Position numbers and translations under genes: made by a program
Part shown: positions 15,235 through 23,925 of the stretch, in pieces
Layout of the letters: each line of letters starts with the position of its first letter
Numbering within the stretch: position 1 is the stretch's first letter
The notes under the pieces: model-generated
Databases searched by the model: none
The model's input: only the letters and a program-made list of their open reading frames with translations
Told to the model about the DNA's origin: nothing
Source of the DNA: JAVBKA01 sp031546715
GTDB taxonomy: Bacteria; Bacillota; Clostridia; Oscillospirales; UBA929
NCBI GenBank assembly: GCA_031546715.1
Contig: JAVBKA010000224.1
Span: 1 to 25,538, forward strand
DNA: 25,538 nt
Direction: 5' to 3'

Positions 15235-16113
15235 ATGGGTTTTTTTGATAAGCTGAAAGGCAAGTTGGGCGGACTTTTTTCACAAGAGGGGAAGATTAAT
15301 GACGATTTTTTTGACGAACTTGAGGAAGCCATGATACTGTCCGACATGGGCGGCGCATTGGCATCTGAAATTGTTGAAAAGCTCAGAATTACCTGTAAAA
15401 AATCTGGAATTAGAGCGACCAATGATGCAAAAACTGCATTAAGAGACATTTTGCAGCAAATTTTAGACGAATCTGGGGACAGAGCGTTAAATCTAAGCAC
15501 GAAGCCCGCTATAATTTTAGTTATCGGTGTGAATGGTGCGGGAAAAACAACCACCATCGGTAAGCTTGCATATAAACTGCGTTCAGAGGGCAAAAACGTA
15601 TTGCTCTGCGCAGGCGACACTTTCCGAGCCGCCGCAACGGAGCAGCTCAGCATTTGGGCAACTCGCGCCAGCGTGGATATTGTCAAGCAACAGGAGGGGG
15701 CAGACCCCGCCAGCGTTTTGTTTGACGCAATTCAAGCAGCCAAGGCTAGAACTATTGACGTTATTATATGTGACACGGCAGGACGCTTGCAAAATAAGCA
15801 AAATCTGATGAATGAGCTTAAGAAAATGAGCAAAATCATAGACAGAGAGCTTCCTAACGCCGCCAGAGAAAATCTTCTGGTTATTGACGCGGTAACAGGT
15901 CAAAACGGGCTTTCGCAAGTCAGAGGGTTTACCGAAGCCGCCGAGCTTACAGGCTTAGTGCTCACAAAGTTGGACGGCTCAGCAAAGGGCGGCGTGGTTA
16001 TCGCCATTGCCGAGGCTATGAAGGTACCTGTTAAATACATCGGCGTGGGCGAGCAAATGAACGATTTGAAGAACTTTAACAGCGCAGAGTTTGTTGAGGA
16101 GATTATCGGTTGA
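15235..16113 (+). CDS. ftsY: Signal recognition particle receptor FtsY
   Basis: 292 residues: an N domain (about 1-85) and a GTPase G domain, without the acidic A domain of Gram-negative FtsY. FtsY docks SRP-ribosome complexes at the membrane. GTPase motifs: GVNGAGKTTTIGKLA (G1), GDTFRAAATEQL, DTAGRLQNK (G3), TKLDGSAKGG (G4) and YIGVGEQMNDLKNF at the end. The N-terminus MGFFDKLKGKLGGLF is a lipid-binding amphipathic helix. GAGGAAG precedes the ATG. Its TGA overlaps the TTG start of rdgB by four bases. Confidence 0.97.
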   Translation: MGFFDKLKGKLGGLFSQEGKINDDFFDELEEAMILSDMGGALASEIVEKLRITCKKSGIRATNDAKTALRDILQQILDESGDRALNLSTKPAIILVIGVNGAGKTTTIGKLAYKLRSEGKNVLLCAGDTFRAAATEQLSIWATRASVDIVKQQEGADPASVLFDAIQAAKARTIDVIICDTAGRLQNKQNLMNELKKMSKIIDRELPNAARENLLVIDAVTGQNGLSQVRGFTEAAELTGLVLTKLDGSAKGGVVIAIAEAMKVPVKYIGVGEQMNDLKNFNSAEFVEEIIG

Positions 16114-16712
16114 CTGAGAAAAACTTCGTAATAGCTACTCATAATGCTCATAAGGCCGCGGAAATGAGCCAAATACTTATGCCCTTAGGCATTACGGTTA
16201 AAACCTTAACAGAGGTGGGAGTTTCAGAAATTCCAGAGGAAAACGGCGTTACCTTTGAGGAAAATGCGCTGATTAAGGCGCAGGCGGCTGTAAAAGCAAC
16301 GGGCTTACCCTGCATTGCTGATGATTCGGGGCTTTGCGTTGATATATTAGACGGCGCGCCGGGAGTTTTTTCGGCTCGTTATGCAGGTCTGACAAATTCT
16401 ACGGAACAAATCGCCCATCTTTTGCGTCAAATGGAGGATGTTACTAATAGAGCGGCATATTTTTACTGTAGCATAGTGTGCCTTTTTCCGAATGGCAAAA
16501 AAATCTCCGTCAGCGGACGCTGTGACGGTGAGATTTTGCCGTTAACCAAGGGCAACGGTGGCTTTGGTTACGACCCTGTTTTTTATGTTCCCGCCAAACA
16601 GGCGACCTTTGCCGAGCTTAGTCAGGACGAAAAAAACGAGCTTTCGCACAGGGGGAAAGCACTGCGGGCGTTGGCAAACGAGCTTTGCGCAATGGATAGC
16701 CTAGCATACTAA
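16110..16712 (+). CDS. rdgB: RdgB/HAM1-family non-canonical purine NTP pyrophosphatase
   Basis: 200 residues. It hydrolyses dITP, ITP and XTP to monophosphates, cleaning the nucleotide pool. Motifs: FVIATHNAHKAAEM near the N-terminus (the family T-x-N-x-x-K region), GVTFEENALIKAQA, CIADDSGLCVD, GAPGVFSARYAG, GNGGFGYDPVFYVP, and ELSHRGKALRAL at the C-terminus. Start TTG at 16110 overlaps the ftsY stop as TTGA, with GAGGAG eight bases upstream, so translation is coupled to ftsY. Confidence 0.96.
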   Translation: MTEKNFVIATHNAHKAAEMSQILMPLGITVKTLTEVGVSEIPEENGVTFEENALIKAQAAVKATGLPCIADDSGLCVDILDGAPGVFSARYAGLTNSTEQIAHLLRQMEDVTNRAAYFYCSIVCLFPNGKKISVSGRCDGEILPLTKGNGGFGYDPVFYVPAKQATFAELSQDEKNELSHRGKALRALANELCAMDSLAY

Positions 16713-16726
16713 AAGTGTAAAAGGTA

Positions 16727-17356
16727 TTGAAAACATTGAAAAAAACGGCTGTTTACGGCGGGACGTTTAACCCGCCTCACAACGGGCACATGTCAGTGAT
16801 TAAAGCTGTAATTAATTCAGGAGAGGTAGACGACATTATTTTAATGCCGTCAAACCAGCCTCCTCATAAGGTTTTGCCCGCAAATGCCGCCACACCAAGG
16901 CAACGCCTTGATATGGTACGGCTTGCCGTTGAGGGGATGCCACATGTTTTAGTCAGCGATTTGGAAATTACGGCTGGATTTTCGTATACCTTGGACACTG
17001 TTGACAGCTTGCAAAAAAGTATGCCTGAAACGGAGCTATGGTTAGTTGTCGGCAGTGACATGTTTTTGACGCTTCATCAATGGTATCGTGCAGAGGAATT
17101 ACTGCAAAAGTGCGGCATAATCGCCCTCAGCCGTTTTCAAAAGGGGACTGATGAGCTGCTGGATTATGAAAAACTGCTCAGAACAAAATACTCCGCTAAA
17201 ACCAAGCTCCTTCACCACGAACCTGTAGAAATTTCAAGCTCGCGGCTTCGGGAGCTGATAAAAAATGGAGATGGCGAGGAATATCTGCCCGAAAATGTTA
17301 TAAAATACATTTCTGAGCATTCCTTGTACGGTGCAAAGTCTGAAAATGATTACTGA
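16727..17356 (+). CDS. nadD: Nicotinate-nucleotide adenylyltransferase
   Basis: 209 residues. NadD adenylates nicotinate mononucleotide in NAD synthesis. The nucleotidyltransferase signature GGTFNPPHNGH lies near residue 11, VVGSDMFLTLHQWY in the middle, and the ATP-binding ISSSRLRELI near the C-terminus. The start is uncertain: TTG 16727 gives MKTLKKTAVYGG but is two bases after AAAGG; TTG 16736 gives a start three codons later with longer spacing. It is 14 bases after rdgB and overlaps yqeK. Confidence 0.95.
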   Translation: MKTLKKTAVYGGTFNPPHNGHMSVIKAVINSGEVDDIILMPSNQPPHKVLPANAATPRQRLDMVRLAVEGMPHVLVSDLEITAGFSYTLDTVDSLQKSMPETELWLVVGSDMFLTLHQWYRAEELLQKCGIIALSRFQKGTDELLDYEKLLRTKYSAKTKLLHHEPVEISSSRLRELIKNGDGEEYLPENVIKYISEHSLYGAKSENDY

Positions 17357-17942
17357 CGAGACGCTTTCAGCGTTCCTATGGCGCAATATTTCGGGCTATC
17401 GGCGGCTTCACACCCTCGGCACGGCGCAAGAGGCGGTAACCTTGGCGCACCGATACAATGTGAGCATTAATGATGCGCATTATGCCGCTCTTTTGCATGA
17501 TATTCTAAGAAAAACTGATATTCTTGATATTTCGATGCTTTCTTCTGAGGTTGGGTTGCAAATTTTGGAGTTATGTGCTACAATCAAAGGAAAACCAAAT
17601 TCGCTGGCTCACGCGGAATACGGCGGGTTGGTTGCTGAAATACTAGGGTACAATTCCAATGTTTGCGCAGCCATACGTTGGCACACTACAGGACGGGCGA
17701 ACATGACGCAGCTTGAAAAGGTAATCTATCTAGCCGACTTCATCGAGCCAACAAGAACTTGGTCAGATAATAACCATATGCTAAAAAACACCAGAAGCCT
17801 TGCATATACTGACATTGACAAGGCAGTGCTGTCTGCGATGACGGCTACAGTTGAACATTTACATTTCGCAAAACAGGGTTTGTCTGTGGATACTCACACC
17901 ATTGAAGGTATTGAGTATTTCAAGAATCTATGCCATGCGTGA
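17346..17942 (+). CDS. yqeK: YqeK-type HD-domain diadenosine tetraphosphate hydrolase
   Basis: 198 residues. YqeK enzymes symmetrically hydrolyse Ap4A to ADP with a bound metal pair. HD-domain ligands are visible: RRLHTLGTAQEA (His), ALLHDILRK (HD), AHAEYGG (His), AIRWHTTGR (His) and YLADFIEPTR (Asp). ATG 17346 was preferred to GTG 17331; it lies inside the last 11 bases of nadD and has no strong ribosome site, so coupling to nadD is likely. The nadD-yqeK-rsfS order is a known Firmicute arrangement; here an LCP gene lies between yqeK and rsfS. Confidence 0.93.
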   Translation: MITDETLSAFLWRNISGYRRLHTLGTAQEAVTLAHRYNVSINDAHYAALLHDILRKTDILDISMLSSEVGLQILELCATIKGKPNSLAHAEYGGLVAEILGYNSNVCAAIRWHTTGRANMTQLEKVIYLADFIEPTRTWSDNNHMLKNTRSLAYTDIDKAVLSAMTATVEHLHFAKQGLSVDTHTIEGIEYFKNLCHA

Positions 17943-17968
17943 AATTTTATTGATTTGATGTGATATAA

Positions 17969-19045
17969 TTGAGCAAAGGTAAAAGAGTTTTATCAAAAAG
18001 TGATATGAAGGTTCAAGACCGTGGCGAAACCTCCGGCAAAAAGGCAAAAGCTCCGAAAAAGGGCGGGAAACCACTATTAATTGTTGGCGTGACCCTTGCG
18101 GTTTTAGTGCTGATTGGAACCCTTGCATATAGTATTTTATTCCGTCCGCCGCTGGACAAGCCTGAGCCAAATAACCCCAATATTACCGATACTGACGATG
18201 GTCCAGACGCAGGCGAGGATTTTCACAGCTCCCTTCCCAGCGCTGAACCAGTTGATAATGACAAAAGAAATGGCGTATACACCGTATTTCTTTACGGAAT
18301 ATATGACGGTTCAAATACCGACTCCATGATGGTCGCCACCTTGGACACTAAGGCTAACACCTGTAATGTTCTCAGTCTTCCCCGTGATACTGCCGTAACA
18401 TATAATAAAAAAGTCATGAGACTTAACGCCGTCAGGTCGGCATCAAAAAAGGATATTGAAGCACTTCTTGACACTGTCGCCGACGTTGTGGGCTTTAGAC
18501 CTAACAACTATGTGCAGGTCAATTACGATGGATTTATTGAGCTTGTTGACGCAATCGGCGGAGTAGAATACGATGTTCCCAAGGATATGGACCAGAAAGA
18601 CCGCGGAATTAGTCTCAAAAAAGGCGTTCAGACCTTGAACGGCAAAGAAGCCCTGATGCTATGCAGATACAGAGGCTACTATACTGGGGATGGCTCAGGT
18701 GCTGGTCATGACGATTTCGGACGGATTTATACTCAGCAGCACTTCCTAAAAGCCTGCCTGCAACAGATGATTTCCTTAGGAAAAATAGATAAATTTGACG
18801 ATTATGTGGAAATTGCCAAGAAAAATCTAACCACTGACCTTACTGTGAACAACATTGCATGGTTCGCCAAAGAACTTGCTCTTCTCAAGCCAGAAAACAT
18901 AAACTTCTACACATTGCCAACGGAGACAGGCAAAAGTTACCGTGAGAATATTGTTGTCGATAAAGCAATAGAAATGATTAATGACACAGTCAACCCATAC
19001 CCAAAAGACCTTGTTAGAGAAAACTTTAGGTTTTATCAGCCATAA
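17969..19045 (+). CDS. LytR-CpsA-Psr family cell-wall glycopolymer ligase
   Basis: 358 residues. LCP proteins transfer teichoic-acid-like or capsule polymers from a lipid carrier to peptidoglycan outside the membrane. A basic cytoplasmic start is followed by one membrane segment (about 35-57), a Pro/Asp-rich linker, then the LCP domain: DSMMVATLD, LSLPRDTAV with the conserved Arg, YVQVNYDGFIELVDAIGGVEYDV, LNGKEALMLCRYRGYY, and DDFGRIYTQQHFL. Start TTG 17969 has GATGTGAT, a near match to GAGGTGAT, at good spacing; ATG 18005 is the alternative but lacks a site. The segment between RYRGYY and DDFGR is Gly-rich (TGDGSGAGH). Confidence 0.92.
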   Translation: MSKGKRVLSKSDMKVQDRGETSGKKAKAPKKGGKPLLIVGVTLAVLVLIGTLAYSILFRPPLDKPEPNNPNITDTDDGPDAGEDFHSSLPSAEPVDNDKRNGVYTVFLYGIYDGSNTDSMMVATLDTKANTCNVLSLPRDTAVTYNKKVMRLNAVRSASKKDIEALLDTVADVVGFRPNNYVQVNYDGFIELVDAIGGVEYDVPKDMDQKDRGISLKKGVQTLNGKEALMLCRYRGYYTGDGSGAGHDDFGRIYTQQHFLKACLQQMISLGKIDKFDDYVEIAKKNLTTDLTVNNIAWFAKELALLKPENINFYTLPTETGKSYRENIVVDKAIEMINDTVNPYPKDLVRENFRFYQP

Positions 19046-19101
19046 TTAGTAGTTTTACAGATCAGCTAGACCAAAACTAGAAAAGCATGAGGAGAAATCA
19101 C

Positions 19102-19449
19102 ATGACACCAAAGGAAATCGCAAAAAAGGCGGCGCAAGCTCTTGACAGCAAAAGAGGTCAAGATATCCGTATTTTACAGGTCACTGAGCTAACTGCACTG
19201 GCTGATTTTTTCGTAATAGCCACAGGCACCTCCACGACACATGTCAAAACACTTTCAGAAGAATGTGAGCATGTGTTAAAAGAAATGGGCGAAACTCCCC
19301 GCCAAGTAGAAGGACGCATGGCAGGCAACTGGCTGCTGCTTGATTTTGGCTGTGTTATAGTGCATGTCTTTTTACCAGAAACTCGTTCCTTTTATTCTAT
19401 CGAAAGACTTTGGTCAGATGCCAAGGTGTGGAGCGAGGAAGAGTTATGA
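19102..19449 (+). CDS. rsfS: Ribosomal silencing factor RsfS
   Basis: 115 residues. RsfS binds L14 of the 50S subunit and blocks subunit joining under starvation. Family pattern: ALDSKRGQDIRILQV, ADFFVIATGTSTTHV, RQVEGRMAGNWLLLDFG, VIVHVFLPETRSFYSIERLW. ATG 19102 is chosen because GAGGAG lies seven bases upstream; that site overlaps the earlier ATG at 19087. The stop overlaps leuS as ATGA. Confidence 0.96.
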   Translation: MTPKEIAKKAAQALDSKRGQDIRILQVTELTALADFFVIATGTSTTHVKTLSEECEHVLKEMGETPRQVEGRMAGNWLLLDFGCVIVHVFLPETRSFYSIERLWSDAKVWSEEEL

Positions 19450-21911
19450 GTTTTTACGCTCCTGAGGATATAGAGAAAAAATGGCAGGAAAAATGGGCTG
19501 ATGAAGGTGTCTTTAAGGCATATAACGGCTCAGAAAAAGAAAAGTTTTACGCTCTTATTGAGTTTCCATACCCATCGGGAGACGGACTGCATGTAGGGCA
19601 TACAAGACCATATACCGCGATGGACATTGTCGCCCGCTCAAAACGTATGAAGGGCTATAATGTGCTGTTTCCAATCGGTTGGGACGCTTTCGGGCTTCCC
19701 ACTGAAAATTATGCCATTAAGCATAAAATTCACCCCACCGAGGTCACGAAGCGCAATATAAAAGCCTTCCGTCAGCAAGCTAAAAATCTCGGCTACAGCT
19801 TTGACAGAGAGGTTGACACCACTGACCCAGATTACTATAAATGGACACAGTGGATATTCCTAAAGCTTTTTGAAAACGGTCTTGCCTATAAAACCAAAAT
19901 GCCTGTCAACTGGTGTACCTCCTGTAAGTGTGTGCTTGCGAACGAAGAGGTGGTTGACGGTGAGTGCGAACGTTGTGGCAGCGAGGTTGTCAGACGTGAA
20001 AAAAGTCAGTGGATGTTAAAAATCACTGCCTATGCGCAACGCTTGCTTGACGACCTTGATGATGTTGATTTCCCGTCAAGAGTTAAGTCTCAGCAGCGCA
20101 ACTGGATAGGGCGCAGCGAAGGCGCAGAGGTTGATTTCCCCATAATCCGAGAGAAAAACTGCGAGCATAGAGGCCCTGAAACCGCCACAGACTTGCCAGT
20201 AACCGACAAGCAAGGCGAAAAAGACTCGCTAAAAATATTCACCACAAGACCTGACACTATGTTTGGTGCAACATATATGGTTATTTCGCCTGAACACCCG
20301 CTTATCGAGCGTTGGAAGGACAGGCTTTCAAATTACGATGAAATTCAGGCATACCGCCGTGAAGCGTCGAAAAAGTCTGACTTTGAGCGCACTGAAATGG
20401 TTAAAAACAAGACAGGCGTGCGCCTGATTGGACTTTGTGCCGTTAATCCGGCGAATGCGGAGTCTATTCCTGTTTTTGTATCTGATTACGTTTTGATGAC
20501 CTATGGTACGGGCGCAATTATGGCTGTTCCAGGGCATGATACACGGGACTGGGAGTTTGCAAAGCAGTATGATTTGCCGATTATTGAGGTCGTTAGCGGC
20601 GGAAATGTTTCAGAAGCCGCCTTTACAGATACCAATGCAGGAAAAATGACTAATTCCGGATTCCTAGACGGTCTTGAGGTGGAGGACGCTAAAGCCGCCA
20701 TGATTGACTGGTTGGTTGACAAGGCTCTGGGTACTCGTAAAATCAACTTTAAGCTAAGAGACTGGGTGTTTGCCCGTCAGCGTTACTGGGGTGAGCCGAT
20801 TCCCATCGTTCACTGCCCTCAGTGCGGCTTAGTTCCTATGTCTGAAAGTCAGCTACCCCTTACCCTTCCTGAGGTTGAAAGTTACGAAACCTCTGATACA
20901 GGCGAAAGCCCGTTGTCATTAATAACGGATTGGGTTAATACCACATGTCCAAAATGCGGTGCTCCCGCTCAGCGTGAAACTGATACAATGCCTCAGTGGG
21001 CGGGTTCTAGCTGGTATTTCCTTCGATATACTGACCCTGACAACGCCAAGGAACTTGCATCAATGGAAGCCCTCAAATACTGGACACCTGTTGACTGGTA
21101 TAACGGTGGAATGGAGCATACCACTCTGCATCTGCTGTATAGTCGCTTCTGGCACAAGTTTTTGTATGATATCGGCGTTGCCCCCACAAAAGAGCCGTAT
21201 AAGAGACGTACTTCCCATGGTATGATTTTAGCTGAAAACGGCGAAAAAATGAGCAAAAGCCGCGGAAATGTAGTTAATCCCACGGAAATTATTAACGAAC
21301 ATGGCGCAGATACTATGCGTCTGGTAATCATGTTTATCGGCGACTTTGAAAAGGCAGTTTCATGGTCTTCAAAGGCAATTGTGGGCTGCCGCCGCTTCCT
21401 TGAGCGTATTTGGAATATCAGCGAAAAGGCAGTGCAGGGCGGACTTACAAGAGAACTTGAGGTGTCCTTCCATAAAACCATAAAGAAGGTCACCGAGGAT
21501 ATTGACCAGCTTAAGTTTAACACGTCGATTGCGGCGTTAATGACATTGGCAAATGAAATGTCTGAATATACCTGCTCGAAAGAAGATGTTAAGCTGTTTT
21601 TAAGGCTGTTATCGCCATTTGCTCCCCATATTGCTGAAGAATTGTGGCAAAAAGTTGGCGGTACAGGTTTGGTCGCAACACAGGCTTGGCCTGTTTATGA
21701 CCCCGCGAAAACGCTTGATGATACAGTCGAGGTCGCTGTGCAGGTTGCAGGCAAGCTAAAGGGAACCGTTGCTATCGCCCGTGATATTTCTGACGAAGAC
21801 GCAATCGCCGCCGCGCTTACGCTTGACAAAGTAGCTGCTTCAAGTGAAGGCAAACGTTTGGTGAGAAGTATTGTCGTTAAAAACAAGCTTATAAACCTAA
21901 TTTTCCAATAA
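19446..21911 (+). CDS. leuS: Leucyl-tRNA synthetase
   Basis: 821 residues, full-length bacterial LeuRS, charging tRNA-Leu. HVGH (49-52) in PYPSGDGLHVGH and KMSKS (601-605) are the class I catalytic motifs. A zinc site CTSCKCVLANEEV..CERCG follows the first half; the CP1 editing domain has TTRPDTMFGATYMV and the GTGAIMAVPGHDTRD segment; another cysteine pair set (CPQCG, CPKCG) lies in the second insertion. The anticodon-binding domain and a short C-terminal domain end NLIFQ. ATG 19446 overlaps the rsfS stop, with GAGGAAGAG upstream. No T-box leader was seen, since the gene is internal to the operon. A terminator follows immediately. Confidence 0.97.
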   Translation: MSFYAPEDIEKKWQEKWADEGVFKAYNGSEKEKFYALIEFPYPSGDGLHVGHTRPYTAMDIVARSKRMKGYNVLFPIGWDAFGLPTENYAIKHKIHPTEVTKRNIKAFRQQAKNLGYSFDREVDTTDPDYYKWTQWIFLKLFENGLAYKTKMPVNWCTSCKCVLANEEVVDGECERCGSEVVRREKSQWMLKITAYAQRLLDDLDDVDFPSRVKSQQRNWIGRSEGAEVDFPIIREKNCEHRGPETATDLPVTDKQGEKDSLKIFTTRPDTMFGATYMVISPEHPLIERWKDRLSNYDEIQAYRREASKKSDFERTEMVKNKTGVRLIGLCAVNPANAESIPVFVSDYVLMTYGTGAIMAVPGHDTRDWEFAKQYDLPIIEVVSGGNVSEAAFTDTNAGKMTNSGFLDGLEVEDAKAAMIDWLVDKALGTRKINFKLRDWVFARQRYWGEPIPIVHCPQCGLVPMSESQLPLTLPEVESYETSDTGESPLSLITDWVNTTCPKCGAPAQRETDTMPQWAGSSWYFLRYTDPDNAKELASMEALKYWTPVDWYNGGMEHTTLHLLYSRFWHKFLYDIGVAPTKEPYKRRTSHGMILAENGEKMSKSRGNVVNPTEIINEHGADTMRLVIMFIGDFEKAVSWSSKAIVGCRRFLERIWNISEKAVQGGLTRELEVSFHKTIKKVTEDIDQLKFNTSIAALMTLANEMSEYTCSKEDVKLFLRLLSPFAPHIAEELWQKVGGTGLVATQAWPVYDPAKTLDDTVEVAVQVAGKLKGTVAIARDISDEDAIAAALTLDKVAASSEGKRLVRSIVVKNKLINLIFQ

Positions 21912-21913
21912 TG

Positions 21914-21958
21914 AAAAGAGCATTTCAAGAGCATTTATTGTTTTTGAAATGTTCTTTT
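21914..21958 (+). terminator. Strong rho-independent terminator after leuS
   Basis: Arms AAAAGAGCATTTCAA (21914-21928) and TTGAAATGTTCTTTT (21944-21958) pair over 15 bases with a single G-U, ending in TTTT. The A-rich 5' arm means it may also act on the minus strand. Confidence 0.85.
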
Positions 21959-21997
21959 GCGAATATGCTCAAACAAAATGAAGAAAATATTAATATT

Positions 21998-22038
21998 GTG
22001 TCAAAACACTTGAAAAAATGTATTTTATCGTGTATGAT
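21998..22038 (+). promoter_or_regulatory. Sigma-A-type promoter and possible operator for the PucR-like gene and ftsEX
   Basis: TTGAAA (22010-22015), 17-base spacer, TATGAT (22033-22038). Directly upstream, GTGT-CAAA-ACAC (21998-22009) is a small perfect inverted repeat abutting the -35 box that could bind a regulator. Confidence 0.65.
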
Positions 22039-22128
22039 ACCAAGGATGTATAGTTATGCAATTTTGGATTAAATCAGTAAGCGCAGTTTGGTGCGAAAAG
22101 TTTGCCCTATTGTGGAAGGAGAATGCTG

Positions 22129-23211
22129 ATGTCTAGCAGAATGTTTCAGGGGATAGTTCTCCAAATGAAAGAAGCAACTAACCGTGTAATCGGTGTTATT
22201 GAAGGAAATGGCACAATCGTTGCGTGCAGCGATTTGTCGCGAATCGGGACAAAATGGGAGAATGCCGCTGCTGAAATTGCCATTCAATCAGAAGGTATTG
22301 TTAAGTTTGAAGGCTATTCCTTTAAAACTCTCGTTGGTTGGAGTGCGCAATTTGTCTTTGCCGCCTTTGTTGAAGGCGAGGACGACAATGCGAGAAGCTT
22401 ATGCGTGCTTTCTGCTGTTGCGTTCAACGGAGCAAAAACCTATTATGACGAAAAGCATGACAAATCAACCTTTATTAAGAACATTTTACTGGATAATATT
22501 CTCCCAGGCGATATTTATATTCGAAGCAGAGAGCTTCATTTTGAGAGTGTTCGACCGAGAATTATTTTCTTAATTCGTCAGTTGGATGTTGCAGAAATTG
22601 CCGCGGTGGATGTTGTTCAACAGCTTCATCCGGATAAACAGCATGACTTTGTCATATCTATTAGTGAGTCTGAAATCGTCCTTGTCAAAGAGGTTGATAC
22701 AGAGGTTGAAACTCGTGACCTCTCTAAAATCGCCACTGGCATTGAACATACCCTCAAAAGTGAGCTAATGATTCGTACAGTAATCGGCATCAGCTCGCCC
22801 ACAAGTAACCTTAAAGACTTGGCGACTGCATATAAAGAAGCTCAGGTCGCAATTGAGGTCGGTAAGGTTTTCGATACTGAAAAGACTATCATAAATTATG
22901 AAAATCTTGGTATCGGACGTCTTATTTATCAACTTCCAACAACTATGTGTGAAATGTTTTTGACAGAGGTTTTCAAAAAAAGCACCATCGATTCTCTTGA
23001 CAGAGAAACTTTGGACACTATTCAGAGCTTTTTTGAAAACAATCTGAACGTATCAGAAACCTCACGCAAGCTTTTTGTGCACAGAAATACATTGGTATAC
23101 CGCTTAGAAAAAATCAAGAAGCTAACTGGGCTTGATTTGCGCGAATTTGACCATGCTATTATATTTAAAGTTGCATTGATGGTTAAGAAATATTTACAAT
23201 CAAGGTGGTGA
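22129..23211 (+). CDS. PucR/CdaR-like transcriptional regulator
   Basis: 360 residues. The C-terminus holds the PucR-type helix-turn-helix: DTIQSFFENNLNVSETSRKL, then FVHRNTLVYRLEKIKKLTGLD, as in CdaR/PucR family regulators. The middle (about 180-290) resembles the GGDEF-like domain of CdaR proteins (GISSPTSNLKDLATAYKEAQVA). The N-terminal third shows no domain I recognise and may sense a ligand. Start: ATG 22129 with AAGGAG seven bases before it; the longer TTG/ATG starts overlap that site. It has its own promoter after a strong terminator. It stands 6 bases before ftsE, so it is cotranscribed with ftsEX and probably regulates itself, the division genes, or both. Confidence 0.88.
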   Translation: MSSRMFQGIVLQMKEATNRVIGVIEGNGTIVACSDLSRIGTKWENAAAEIAIQSEGIVKFEGYSFKTLVGWSAQFVFAAFVEGEDDNARSLCVLSAVAFNGAKTYYDEKHDKSTFIKNILLDNILPGDIYIRSRELHFESVRPRIIFLIRQLDVAEIAAVDVVQQLHPDKQHDFVISISESEIVLVKEVDTEVETRDLSKIATGIEHTLKSELMIRTVIGISSPTSNLKDLATAYKEAQVAIEVGKVFDTEKTIINYENLGIGRLIYQLPTTMCEMFLTEVFKKSTIDSLDRETLDTIQSFFENNLNVSETSRKLFVHRNTLVYRLEKIKKLTGLDLREFDHAIIFKVALMVKKYLQSRW

Positions 23212-23217
23212 GGCTGA

Positions 23218-23916
23218 TTGGTTCGCCTTGTCGATGTCTATAAGTCATATGACAACGGGACGAAAGCCCTAAAGGGAGTTACTCTCCGCATTGATGATGG
23301 TGAGTTTGTGTTCCTAGTCGGACCCTCTGGTTCCGGCAAGTCAACAATTATTAAGCTTTTGACCAGCGAAATACGTCCGTCAGAGGGCAAGGTTTTGGTC
23401 AACGGCTTCAATGTCACAAATATGAAAGTTACCGATATTCCATATTTAAGACGTACACTTGGAGTTATATTTCAGGATTTCAGGCTTGTTGAGAAGAAGT
23501 CCGTTTATGAAAACGTTGCATTTGCCATGCGTGTGGTTGGTGCATCACCTAAAGAGATTAAAATTAGAGTACCATATATATTAGACTTAGTTGGGTTGAG
23601 CCACAAAGCCCATCGCAGACCCTTTGAGCTTTCCGGCGGCGAACAGCAGCGTGTTGCCATAGCAAGAGCGTTGGTTAATAACCCACGGGTTATTATCGCT
23701 GATGAGCCCACCGGAAATCTCGACCCTGCCCGAAGCCTAGAAATTATGATGCTCCTTGAACGAATTAACGCTCTGGGGACGACAGTTTTAGCTGTTACCC
23801 ACGAAAAAGAGCTTGTTAATCGTTTTGCTAAACGCGTTATAGCGATTGACGGCGGAAAAATCGTTGGAGACAGAACCGGAGGCTACTTCTCCAATGACTT
23901 CTCGTCGGAATTTTGA
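23218..23916 (+). CDS. ftsE: Cell division ATP-binding protein FtsE
   Basis: 232 residues. FtsE is the ATPase of the FtsEX complex, which uses ATP to control murein hydrolases outside the membrane. Walker A GPSGSGKST (35-43), Q-loop VIFQDFRL, signature LSGGEQQRVAIARAL, Walker B and D-loop ADEPTGNLD, and H-loop AVTHEKEL are all normal. FQDFRL after the Q-loop is the FtsE-specific pattern. Start TTG with GGTGAGG upstream. It is followed nine bases later by ftsX. Confidence 0.96.
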   Translation: MVRLVDVYKSYDNGTKALKGVTLRIDDGEFVFLVGPSGSGKSTIIKLLTSEIRPSEGKVLVNGFNVTNMKVTDIPYLRRTLGVIFQDFRLVEKKSVYENVAFAMRVVGASPKEIKIRVPYILDLVGLSHKAHRRPFELSGGEQQRVAIARALVNNPRVIIADEPTGNLDPARSLEIMMLLERINALGTTVLAVTHEKELVNRFAKRVIAIDGGKIVGDRTGGYFSNDFSSEF

Positions 23917-23925
23917 GGATTGCTG

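Noticed and set aside
17961..17969. Extended -10 promoter TGATATAAT before the LCP gene
   Set aside because: No -35 at proper spacing, and the same bases fit better as a GATGTGAT ribosome site for TTG 17969.
19046..19101. T-box or other riboswitch before rsfS-leuS
   Set aside because: Only 56 bases with a weak 7-base inverted repeat; no T-box sequence or stem set is visible.
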